A stretch of DNA of 64,000 bases from Vitis vinifera (lineage: Eukaryota; Streptophyta; Magnoliopsida; Vitales; Vitaceae), in assembly GCF_030704535.1 (NCBI RefSeq), contig NC_081820.1, positions 26,765,001-26,829,000 of the forward strand, given 5' to 3'. A program made the translations under genes and the position numbers. The notes under the pieces were generated by a model. It was not told the origin of the DNA and made no database searches. It saw nothing but the letters and a program-made list of their open reading frames with translations. This document shows positions 46,430-58,338 of this stretch, piece by piece. The stretch's first letter is position 1. Each line of letters begins with the position of its first letter.

Positions 46430-49400
46430 TTAGCTGTCATTAGCATAAGATTCTTTGATCATAGTTCTCACAGATATGGGGCTTCTCACTGCATGCACCC
46501 CATCAATCCAAGTCAAGCTCCCAAAAGAGTATCCTGTGTTCACCTGTTGAATTGAGGAAACTGTGACACTGAAGGTAACAGTTTTGATGGTAGAGTCAAA
46601 AATCAAAGTATCAGGTTTTACTGTTATGGTTGTGCCTGCTGGGGATATGATAGAGGCTTTGTACGTGGAGTTGACAGCTCCAACATTTGTGACATTTCTG
46701 GTGAGGGAGGTTGAATTTTGGAGGCTTGGGATGGTTATGGAAGGAAGATTCAAGTCAAGAATAGAATGCTCTCGAGTGGGGCAGCGTATGGATTGTTCTG
46801 TGAACTGAAAAATGGCAGAGTTGTTGTAGCCCAAGGTACAGAGATAATGAATATAATCCGCTGTACCCATGTCATAAACTAGACCAGGATCCGCTGCTCT
46901 ATTCGGATTCACAATTCCGCCTCCAAAATCAAATGGATCAGCGAGCTTTGTTGGATCTCCCTCGGCAAAGATTGGTTCTCCAGACGGATCAGTTGTCCAT
47001 CCTGCAATAAGATGTTTTTAAGCATCCAGAGACAGTGGATGGGGGGTGTTTGTGAAGAAATTAGCAGTTCAATGGAAGGGACATATACCTGTTGTGACAA
47101 TTGCTGATTTAATTGCAGCTGGGGACCAATGTGGGTGCAGGGATTTGAGTAGTGCAACAATGCCTGCAATATGAGGAGTTGCCATGGATGTTCCAGAATG
47201 GAAAGCAAATTCGGTGTTCTTTTTCAGATCAGAAGGTGGAACTGCCCCAAGTATTTGGGCACCTGGACCTGCTATATCTGGCTGTGCCATTCAGTGCCCA
47301 ACATGGCTGTCAGTGAAATTCTAAAAAGAGAAAATTTCTCAAAATCCTGACATGGTTATCTTAATTAGGCATGGCTAGTGGAGAAATACCTTCAATACTG
47401 CTGGACTGGGGAAACTTGGCCCTCGAGATGAGAAGTAGGCCACATTGGTTGGCACGGGTTTCCCAACATGTGTTTTAGAAGGGCTCAGCCTTACATGGGG
47501 ATGCCTGCAAAAGCCTCTCAACAACAAAGCCATATGAGGATAATGATGGTGATGATGATGATGATGATATTTTTTGTGATAATTTTGATAATGGTACCTG
47601 GTCGAACTGATGTAGTGGAGTATCTGGCTTCCAGTTTCGTAGCTTACTTTAATACATGGGAAGTCACTGATGCATGATGCCTGGGTGTTTCCAGAATTCT
47701 CAGCAATAATTACCCCCAGGCCAAGAGCTGCTTTCACGAAAGATGCAGAAAATTCTGTCTCAACTGTACCTGAAGTGAAGCAGAGCGCCACTTTTCCAGC
47801 CACTGAAGTGTCATTCGGTGATATAGATAGACAATTGCTGCAACAGGTGAGTCGTAGTAAATAGATAGAATGTGCTACACAGACAAGTGAGTCATTTATT
47901 TTGATGTCTAATAATTTTTATGGACTCGATTTTAAATGTAGGCCTTCCAAGAGGTGGGATCCGAAGTGACAGTGCAGGACAAGGGATAAACAGGGCCCTG
48001 AACAGAAATAGTGAAACACCAAGCTAGAACAGAAGGTTGCTGTCCTTGGAAGATATTTACCTAGGACTCTGGAGATGTGGGTCATCTGGGTACACTAAGC
48101 TGGCGAAGCCTGTATGGTTTCCAATGAGCATGGCTTGACCCTGCAAGTAACCAAGTTGTTCAATAATGCAACAGAAAGAGCTGTATGAGTGAGTCATTAA
48201 CATAAAATTTTATTTTATGTTGTTATGCAGTGCAAAATCCAGATTATGGAGAATTACCATGACGGTGCGGTTGTTGCCTAGTGTGATGGGTGTAGGGAAG
48301 GACCGATCAATGCTGCTAGCTGCTACAGTTAATATCCACGGTGCTGTATTCTCTACTGTTTGAGCACTTGGGCCCCCATTTCCTGCTGCACAAACAACCG
48401 AAATCCCCTGTGCCACAGCATGGAATGAACCAATGAGGATGCTATCAGGTTTGATAATTTCAGTGAACAGGATGTCGTCGGAACCGAGTGAGACTGATAA
48501 CACATCTACTCCGTCGTGGATGGCTTTGTCAAAAGCTTTCAGTATATCAGCATCTGAGCAGAATCCCCCGCCCAAATTCCAGCACGCTTTATACATGGCC
48601 AGCCGAGCCCCAGGTGCGCCACCCCTCACTGTTCCAAAACCAAGCCCATAGTAGCTGGCATTGACCACAGGAGAACCACCAGCAATAGAAGATGTATGTG
48701 TACCATGTCCAAGTGCGTCTCTCGGGGACAAGTATTCTAGGTATTTAGTGGTATTCAATGGCTCTCCAATCTCTGCTTCAAGTCCCTTTAAGAAATAACG
48801 AGCTCCAATAAGTTTTCTGTTGCAGTGCTTTGTTGCATTGAAGCTCTGCCCTGAGCTGCAGCCACCTTTCCATCTAGACGGGATTGGCCCCAGACCTTTA
48901 TCGCTGAAAACTTTTGATTCAGGCCAGATCCCTGCTCACAATTCAAGTGGAGGCAATTCAGTTTTATTCAGACATAGAGACGCGCAGACACAGGGGAGAG
49001 GTAGAGAACCTGAGTCAAGAAGACCAATGATGATTCCATCACCCATGTTGGTTTCATGCAGGAGATTGGTGGAAGAGTGTGAAGAGGAGAGGCCAAGGTA
49101 ATCCCAGCTCCTTGTTGTCTTCAGCTTATGAAGGCGGGAGGGCATGACTTGAACCACATCAGGTAACTCTAAAACCAGGACAAAGAGGGAAAAACCGTAA
49201 ATACATTATATGGAACAACATAAATTGCTTGTAAGATGACCGATGGGCTTTTCATATTATGCCTGTTTCCAAATACCACTATGGACCCTTTTTACCCTTT
49301 ACTTGCCTTCAGTAGAAATGGCCCTCAGAGGACCAAAGGCAGCCACCTTACTTACTGCTATATGCCTTTTTTCAGGCTGCCATTCTGATGTGAAACACAA

Positions 49401-52112
49401 ATCCTCATTCAGTGGTGGTTGTGCATGCAGTGGATGAAGGCCGTTGCATACGAGGTGTACCATGCATGCCATATCATAGATGTAATGCCCCAAACCCAAT
49501 TCAGGGTAAAATTGTAATTTAAAAAATAATTTATTTATTTAATAAGGGTAAAAATATATTTTCATATTTAAAATCCCTAAGTATTAATTAGATCTTTCTT
49601 ATCTTCTCTACTCAGAAAAGCCTTTTACACAAAGATCAGAAATATCAAATAGCATAGGGCAAATTAGAGATTTAGGGTTGAAGATCAAATTTCAAGTAAG
49701 ATTTTAACATTTAAATTAATATTTTCTATTCATTAATTAGTTTTAAACACTTTAGATATTCTTTGGAAGATCTCAATCTAGATTAGGATTTGTTAAATTA
49801 ATTTTTAGATCAAAAGATAAGAAATTTTTGAATGGGGATTAATTTATGATGGAAAATAGGAAAATTTAGAAAATTTCAATTGAATAGAAAAAAAAAATCA
49901 ATGGAAGGAAAAAAAATAGATTTAGAAAATAAATAAATAAATGGTTTGTGGAGCCTTTAGATTGGAAAAAAAAACGTGTAGATATATGTACCATGTGAAA
50001 ATTAATAATAAAAATAAATAAATAAATAAATTAGAGAACACGTGTGTTTCCAAGGTGTTTGCTTAGGCATTGAAAAATATTGCATATGCAAATATATTAT
50101 TATAATAATAAATAATGAGAAGAAACAGAAGGCTTAGTGTTTTATCTTAGGGCTTTGTACGTGTAATGAAGATAGAAGGATAATATGTTGGTTATAAATT
50201 GAATTTGAAAATTAATAAAAATAATAATATTTAGTTTTAAGCTAACAAAGGAAATATTAGTAATAATAATAGTTTAATGCAATAAATAGAAAAACAATAT
50301 ATTATTAAGAAATTTAGTTTAAAAATAATAACAATAAACTAATGGAATTTGGGGGATAAATTTTGGAAAGAACTCAATTTTTTTAGAAGAATTTAAAAAC
50401 CCATGTGTTAAATTATTATTGATTAAGAAGTTAAAAATAATAAGTGACATAATATAGAAAATTATTAGGTTCTCAAACCTATAAATTTAGATAAATAATT
50501 AATAGTAATAGTTGTGTCTTTTTTTGTTAGGTTTGAAATAGATTCTTTAAGGCAAAATTCTTCGGGATTAAATACTTAAAGGTTTTTTAGTGTTTCTTTG
50601 AAGTAAGAGAAATTAATGTAAGTTTTATAAAATGCAATAGTTTCTTTTTATATTGCATTTTGATTTGAAATGTATAAAAATAATATTTTTATTTTTATGC
50701 ATGAATCAAATATATGTTTTGTATAGAAAATATATTTGAATATTTTCTTTGTTTATGAAAGATGAAAATTGTATAGATATAATATTTTGTTTTGTAAGTT
50801 TGAATTAATGAAATGAAGTGTTTGACTCTGATTTCTATGGCCTAGTCAACAGGTTATAATAATTGATCTTGTGACCCTAATCAACGGGTTATAATTGTTA
50901 ACATTTGGTTTTGTTCACTTTAAATGAAACAAATTTAAAACCAATCACTCATTTGTAAAGTACCACCTAATTGGACACTATTTGTTATTCGATAACCAGA
51001 GTGAAGATATTTTAAATGTATTTGATTGGGTTTTAAAGAGAAATTGTTTTGAAATGGATATTAGAAAGTTTTGTTAAAAAGTTTTAAATGTATTAGCATG
51101 TTTAACTCAAAAGTTTTTATGAAAATGAATATACGTTATATCTCATGTTTATAATTATAATTGAAAATGTTTGATTCACAAAACTATATTAATGTTCCTT
51201 ATTAGGCTTTGAGGCCATGCCCCTTCGTTGATAATATTTTAGGTACTCTCAGTTTAGACGATGAGTGATGGCTAGGCTGGGAAATTTTTCTTTATTGGGA
51301 TTTTGGTTCAAACTTTATTATAAACATTATTTAGATATTAAAATTTAATTACTATTTGAATTATTTGAGTTTTGAGTTATTTGGACAAAAACACTTTAGT
51401 TGATGTGTTAATTTTTATAATTGAGAATTGAGGATTATAGAATTTATTTATTTTACTACTTTCAATAAGAATTTGGTAATTAGTAATTTTCAATTACAAT
51501 ATGAATGTTTGTATTGTTTCACTGTCATGCCCATGGAGTATGTTTTGGGGCATGACAATAAACCTAGAGTCTAAAGCATTCACCAGTAGAATTTGTAATC
51601 TTTGTGACATGGAAGATTACCTGAAACTGCTTGTGCTTGAGCTTCTGTCAACTTGGCTGCAAATCCAGAGAAGCCATGTCTGTAACTGTAGAGCATGGAA
51701 TCTACAGATGCTTCTTTGCTGCATCATGAGAACATGGTGAACCAATTGTTATGACACTGGACTATCTCAGTCTAGAATTCCAAACAAAAACATAGAGATT
51801 TTGACTCTTTCTTTCTTCCCGGTTTACCTTCCAAGAACTGTAGTGAGCATTTCATGATGAGTGTTGGTGATGAATTCTGGATCATGGTGCTGCCTCTTTC
51901 CCAAATAAACGATGTGGACCTGCGGTTTTCCATGGAGAATTTAGTGATATAGAAGGTGGTGAAGTTAGAAGGGATATACTGATTACAATGATTCGATCAC
52001 CTACCTTGCTTTTGGCTTGTGCCGGAGATACCGAGCTAACTTTCTCGTTTAGAATCAAGATGGAAGAAGCTAAGAAAATTAGCATGAGACTTCCATGATG
52101 GAGCGAACTCAT
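46430..52112 (-). CDS. Subtilisin-like serine protease, copy C (intact)
   Basis: Ten exons (descending): 52112-52005, 51919-51828, 51718-51621, 49168-49010, 48931-48258, 48140-48061, 47837-47598, 47504-47390, 47281-47089, 47001-46430. They sum to 2,331 nt in one frame, 776 aa. Order: signal peptide (about 1-27), I9 propeptide ([13 protein letters not shown] onward), S8 domain with PA insert, Fn3-like C terminus (about the last 110 aa). Catalytic triad and oxyanion residues are present: Asp (GLLDSG; Ser in place of the Thr of copy A), His (GHGTHTSS), Asn (CAAGNGGPS), Ser (SGTSMATPH). A secreted endopeptidase of the SBT3-like/cucumisin type is expected; the substrate is unknown. Intron 3 is swollen to 2.45 kb by a solo-LTR-like insertion. 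It is very close to copy A, its tandem twin. Confidence 0.9.
49476..51562. mobile_element. Solo-LTR-like element in intron 3 of subtilase C, TSD ATA(A/G)A
   Basis: The insert (49481-51557, 2,077 bp) begins TGTAATGCCCCAAA and ends TTTTGGGGCATGACA, a near-perfect inverted repeat with TG...CA ends. Flanks are ATAGA at 49476-49480 and ATAAA at 51558-51562; the empty site in copy A reads ATCATAAACCTAG, so the duplicated word was ATAAA. Ends of this type are common in Gypsy (Tekay/Del-like) LTRs; the family is inferred. No coding domain is seen, so a solo LTR is the simplest reading. It inserted after the segmental duplication. Confidence 0.85.
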
Positions 52113-53414
52113 TGTGTGTGCTAATGGGGCTTGTGGCTTATGCTATACAACAAGGGGGTCCAATGGCTCCTTAAATGGAAGAAAAAGGATGAGTGCACCA
52201 ACCAAGACGACGAAGACTTGGTGCATATCCAGTCTTCTGAAGACTTCGATTATGCACCGAGGTCGCTTTCCTGGAATTATGAGCAGAATTTCCCTCGTCT
52301 TTGATTATTCACGGAGGTAACTTCCGTTGAATTATGCAACAGATTTTTCATTAGGGAGACCCACAGGTGATGTTTTGATCGATCAAGCAATGGGAACGCC
52401 CCATTTAGACTGATTGAAGGTCTCGGGGAAAAAGCTTTTGGAAATTGAGGTGGATTCCATGAAACAACGAGATGCTTAAGGTGGGGAAAAAGGCTTGGTG
52501 AGATGATTTAGTTTTTCCAGTCTTCTTTAATCATTGATCAGCCTTTCAGGGCGAAATTTTCCATCTGGGGAGACCCACAGGTGATGTGGAGATGCCTATT
52601 AACGGAAATTGCGGGAGGAGACCACCGCCCAAGTTTGTATTAGAGTCTTCCAGTCTTGGGTAAGAGGAAGCTTCCTCCTGGGTTAAGAGGAAGTTTCCTC
52701 TTGGGTTAAGAGGAAGTTTCCTTCCATCAGGGACAGCGACCCACTGGTGGTTAACTGAACCCACCGCCGGTGACGACCCTGATTGAAGGAGAGCAGGCCC
52801 TGTCCGGATTCTGGAGACCACTCTGAATTTGGGTTGATATTTTGGTCTGAAGTCTGCATAAATCTGAATTTGTATGAAATAAGAGTAGAAAGCTATGAAA
52901 AAGAAAGTGGAGTAAAAGAATTCTGTGTCTTTCTTAAGAGACCAACGATATTAAAACATCTAAAAACTTAGGGGGAAAAACAAATTGGGCATCCATTAAT
53001 ATGCCTTGTGATTATGAAGCTTAATTTCCACATTAAAAATAACTAATCTTATGTTCAGTTCTCAAAAAATTTAAAGAAAAATACGAGGACAAAGGTGAAG
53101 GATAATTTTATGTCATCCTTTCCACCATGAACAGCCCTGAAAACATCTGAGTTAGAAGGACCATCATCATCATCAATGTTTTATTCATAGTTCATGCACA
53201 AATCTGATGTTTCGTTGACCCTCCAGCTATGGAATGGAATCATCATAAAATGCGAGTCTACATGCACAAATCTGATATTTTGTTTTATTCATAGTTCATA
53301 TTTGATAAAAAGCAAGTCTACATGCACAAATCTGATGTTTGTTTTAGTCATGGTTCATATTTGATAAAAAGCAGGTCTTCATGCACAAATCTGATGTTCC
53401 TGTAGATCCTCCAG
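52113..53414. repeat. Spacer between copies C and D with small tandem repeats
   Basis: Matches the A-B spacer. At about 52,655-52,725 a unit of about 24-26 bp (GGGTTAAGAGGAAGTTTCCT type) occurs three times where unit 1 (39,053-39,078) has one. At about 53,190-53,410 a unit of about 60-70 bp (CATGCACAAATCTGATGTTT type) occurs about four times where unit 1 has one. No gene is seen. Confidence 0.7.
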
Positions 53415-56400
53415 CTATGGAATGGCGAAATCACTTCTAACTGATATGGGAATTCTTACAGCATGCTCTCCATCAGACCAAGCCAAGCTTCCGAAAGAGA
53501 ATCCCGTGCTCACTCGGCGAGCTGAGGAAACCATGACTCTGAAAGTGATGGTTCTGATTTTGGAGTTGAAGACGAGCCTATCAGGTTCTAACTTTATGGT
53601 GACTCCTGGTGGAGGGTCGATAACAGCGTTGTACTCTGAGTCAACAGCTCCAACATTTGTGACACTTCTGGTGAGAGAGACCGAGTATTGGAGGTTTGGG
53701 ATGGTTATGGAAGGAAGGTTTACGTCCAGAATTGAAGGTCGGTTGCAGGGGCATGATGTGGGTCGTCCAGTGACCTTAGCAATAGCAGAGTTGTTGTAAC
53801 CCATAGCGCAGAGGTACAGAATGCAATCGTCTTTGCCCATATCATACACCAGACCGGGGTTTCCTGCACCATTGGGGTTCAGAATTCCACCTCCAAAATC
53901 AAATGGATCAGCAAGCTTCATTGGCTGTCCCTCGGCAAAAACCGGTTCTCCAGAAGGGTCAGTTGTCCATGCTGCAATCACACCATCCATGGTTGGAATC
54001 AGATACTCCGCAATGCTGCAAACATGTTATAAAAATGAAGTACCTGTTGTGACAATTGCCGATTTTATAGCTGCTGGGGACCATTCCCTGTTCAGTGCCC
54101 TGAGCAGGGCAACTGCCCCAGATACATGAGGGGTTGCCATTGATGTTCCTGACATGAGATAATATTTTGTACTCGTTGGAACAAAAGAAGGTTCTGCTCC
54201 CAATATTTGGAACCCGGGGCCTGCTATATCTGGCTGTACAATTCAGGGATGGCAAGCTGAGTAAACAGGATTATCGGATTCTAGTGACTGGTTTCATCAC
54301 TTAGCCATGATGACTAGGGGAGAAATACCTTGAGTATTGCCGGGGCAATGGAGCTAGGTCCTCTAGATGAGAAGGATGCCACTTTGGTTGGCACAGGGTT
54401 GCCCAGATGTGTTCTGGAAGGGCTTAGCCTCACTTGGGGATGCCTGCAAGGTTCTCAGATGGTCATACGATCATGAAGATGATGATTACAATTTACAATT
54501 ATCTGTTTTAGCAAGAATGGTTATGGTACCTGGTAGAGCGAATGTAGTCAAGAATCCTGGCTCCAATTTCATTGCTTACTTGGATACATGGGAAGTTTTG
54601 GCTGCATGAACTCAGGTCATTTTTTACGTTACTGGCAACAATCACCCCCAGACCACCAGCCTTTTTGACAGACTCTGCAGCAATGTGACTGGAATCTGAA
54701 GTGAAGCAAAGCACCACATTTCCAGCTGCAAAAGTGTCGTTTGGCAAGAGAGATTCACAATAGCTGCATAAACACCCTGGTTAATAGTCACCAGAGAAAA
54801 GAAAACTGCAGCAAACAACACAGAATATGCTTCATTCCTTTCGGTCTATGCCAAGCACAACCAAATCCAAGGAATCAGCCACACCCACTAGCTGGATTTT
54901 GGATTATGCCAATTGGGAATTTAAGCTGTGTTGCAACTTGCAAGACTATGAATGCTAACAATTAAGCATCAATGGGCTAATACCGTGGAGCTAGGAGGTC
55001 TGAGACTTCTGGATACGCCAAGTTGGTGAACCCTGTATCCTTACCTAAATACACAGCTTCACCCTACAATTGATGGACCAATCATTAGACTAATGGAACC
55101 GAAATCAATTTTTTTTCCCTGTAACCAAATGAATAATCAAGGTTGCAGAGATGTTACTGTTATGGTCTGGTTGTTTCCAAGTGTTATATGGGTGGCAAAC
55201 AATCTATCCATGGTGCTAGCTGCAACAGTTATAATCCATGGTGCTGTGTTTGATACTGTTTCAGCACTTGGACCGCTATTACCTGCTGCACTAACAACAG
55301 GGATCCCCCTCACCACAGCATGGAATGAAGCTATGGAAATCCCATCATGCTGGTCAACATGGGAAAACAAGGGAATATCTGAGCTGATGGACAGTGATAA
55401 TACATCAACCCCATCATGTATGGCTTCATCAATGCCCTTGAATATATCAGCATCTGCACATACACCACCATATAAATTCCAGCACACTTTGTACATTGCC
55501 AGCCTGGCCCGGGGTGCACCACCCCTCACTGTTCCAAGACCAAGGCCATTGTAACTCACATTATGCACAGAGGATCCACCGCAATTGTAGATGTGTGTGT
55601 ACCATGTCCAAGCCAGTCTCTGGGGGACAAGTAGTCGGGGTTTTCAGTGGTGTTGAATGGCTGTCCAATCTCAGCTTCAAGTCCCTTAATTAAATAACGA
55701 GCTCCAATTAGTTTTCTATTACAGGCTTTTGCTCCGTGGAAGAGCTCTCCCGATTCACAAACACCATTCCATCGAGAGGGGATGGGCCCTAGACCTTTCT
55801 CACTGAAAACTTCTGATTCTGGCCATATTCCCGTATCAAGAAGGCCAATGATGGTGCCATCACCCATCTTGGTTTCATGCAGAAGACTGGTTGGTGAATC
55901 CAAAGGGAGTCCAAGATAATCCCAGCTTCTCGTTGTTTGCAGCTTATGTAAACGATTGGGTATGACTTGAACAACATCTGGTAACTCTACAAGCAACCGA
56001 TAATTCAAGGATAAGCTTCAAATACATGAAAATTAACATATCAGAATGCTTGAGGGGCGAAGGTTTCCAGAATTTTTCATGGTCTCTCAAAGGCCTTTAC
56101 CCAGTATTTGCCTCCAAACAGATAGTTCTGGGAAGGCTTAGTAGGATATGGTCCTAAGGCCTAACCACCTACATACATTTCTACATTAGGTAGCCACTTT
56201 CAAAAATTGAACCAGCACAGCAATTCAACCAGAAAATGGCTGAATTGCAAAGGAGATCACATGTGTGGAGTTAAAATGTATCACAAACATAAAATCCAAT
56301 GCATGTGCAAACTTGCTGTAATTGAACCAGTGTGTTCCCTAGTGGGTTCCTGAGCATGGACACGGAAGCCAACTGGTACAGACCTTAGTCGTGATACCCC

Positions 56401-56945
56401 ATTACATCTGCGAGCAAAATCAATAAGAAGAATAACTATTGAATTTACCTGCAAACATTTGCGCTTGAGCCTCCGTCAGTTTGGCTGCGAACCCAGAGAA
56501 GCCATGTTTATAGCTGTAGACCATGGATTCAACTGATGCTTCATCGCTGCACCATGAGAAGCATATAGTGAACCAACAGCTAATTCTGGCTAATGTCAAT
56601 CAAAGAAAGAAAAAAAAAACATCAAAACAGTTCTCTTTCTTGTGCAATACCTTCCAAGGACTTCAGAGAGCATTCTGTGATGACCATCCGTTATAAGATC
56701 TAGGTTGCCATGTTGCCTTTCTCCCATATAGACTATATAAACCTGCCAGTTTTTCATAAAAGTTTTACTTGGTTGCATTATGAAGAAGAAGAGAAAATGT
56801 AGCAAGATGGGCAGGGACTACTCACATTGCTTTTGGCATCAACAGCAGCAGGGAAGAACACCTGGTCATGTAGAATCAAGAGCACAGAAACTATAACAAA
56901 CCAAAGAGCACTGGAGCTTTTCTTTTGAAGTGAAAGCGAGCTCAT
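53415..56945 (-). pseudogene. Subtilisin-like serine protease, copy D (one-base frameshift in exon 4)
   Basis: Nine exons (descending): 56945-56826, 56742-56651, 56546-56449, 55986-55158, 55063-54984, 54763-54530, 54443-54329, 54233-54044, 53971-53415. With one base restored the length would fit 771 aa. Signal peptide (about 1-34), I9 propeptide, S8 with PA insert, Fn3-like end. Asp ([11 protein letters not shown]), His (GHGTHTST), Asn (SAAGNSGPS) and Ser (SGTSMATPH) are present. Just after [10 protein letters not shown], near 55,580, one base is missing relative to A and C, so translation leaves frame and stops early. Unlike A and C, the DTG/IWPES site has no intron. Either a recent pseudogene or a sequence error; all splice sites look sound. 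Confidence 0.85.
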
Positions 56946-57121
56946 TGTGTCTCTGCGTGTGTTGGTATGCCAAGAAAGGAGAACTACTCTCAAATAGAGA
57001 AAAAGATTAATGTGGTGAGTTGAAGTTTAAGAAACCACGGTACTGTAATCACCACTCTCTAAATGGAAGATGATGAAGAACAATTTGAGTGCTGCAGCTG
57101 AAACCTTGAGTTCTCAGAGGC

Positions 57122-57129
57122 TATTTATA
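57122..57129 (-). promoter_or_regulatory. TATA box of subtilase copy D
   Basis: TATAAATA on the minus strand, 177-184 bp upstream of the ATG at 56945, predicting a 5' UTR of roughly 150 nt. The upstream stretch to about 58,330 shows no further gene. Confidence 0.6.
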
Positions 57130-58338
57130 AGGACTCAAAAGCTCAATCATTTGCAGAAGGCAGATCCACATGTAATATGATATCGAGAATTATTCAAAGG
57201 TTAATCATGGACCATCTCTGGACCAAGGTTGTCTGTCACCAATAATTCGGTTAAGGGAAGTGATCAAATCACCCATGGGAAGAGGAAGGCTTAGCTATTT
57301 CACCTTGTGAATCAGGTTGTACGAGGTATACAAACACTAGTTCAATTTTTACATCCTGGTTCTTCTTTGCTGTTGTCTAACCATGATCTAATAACTGGAT
57401 GCTGCTGTGACCCGAGAGGTGACACATTGAAATCGTTTTCCTTTCAACCTCTCCCCTGCTCTGCATCACCCATTAAGGGCCACTGTTGAAGATAAAATTT
57501 TGTCTACTTCCATATAACTCCTACCTGCTTATCCTCTCATGGCCCTCCTCATTTGTCTGCATTATAATTATTGTGCTTCCATTACAGTAGCTTGCTGATG
57601 GCATCCACTTTTCAACCTAAATGCTATAAACGTGTACTAGACATTTTTGTCAATATCGATGTTTGTTATCTTATGCCTAGCCCTATACATGCTAATTGGT
57701 CTTCTCATATACAAACACAATGGATGAACCTAGTAGTAAACCCTAAGTGGCTGAAGATGTGCTTTTGGAAGCATCTCCATGGAGGAAGTGCTTCACAAAA
57801 TACAATTACTCATTCTTCGTCGTTGCTCTCAATCTTATTCAGAATCAACTAAAGTAATTTTTATGTTCTGGACACTTATTTTCGGGCATTTTTGGAAGCA
57901 AGCAGTGGAATCTAAGATCTTGGGACAACTTCCCGCCAAGGAGAGAACAGACAGTAATATCAACCAAGGAAAACAAAACATGGAAGCATTTTCAAGAAGA
58001 TTTAATCCTGCCATTAATGCTTCAGACAAACAAACATAGGCACAAAGCCCATTTCAGCAAAGCCGATCCCTAAGCAGATTTCAAAATTAATTGCACAATT
58101 ACAAAAGCCAAAATATCGCTATTTGAAGAAATAATTTCAAGTTGTATGCACTAATAAAATAGTGTCATTCTCAAGTGTTTGAGCTCCAGCCACTAGGGAG
58201 AACCAATATTCCCCTACATATGACGCAAACAAGGAGAAAGCTACAAGCAAGCTTTGAATAAAGCAATGGGGTAACTTGGGGCTGAAAACAATCCATGAAG
58301 ACTAAAAAACAGAAACATATGTGTTGCATCCAATTCAT
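57130..58338. other. Spacer between subtilase D promoter and mTERF8 3' end
   Basis: No gene or repeat was recognised. Small open frames (57571-57852, 57779-58039) lack family resemblance. The right end should include the mTERF8 3' UTR. Confidence 0.5.
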
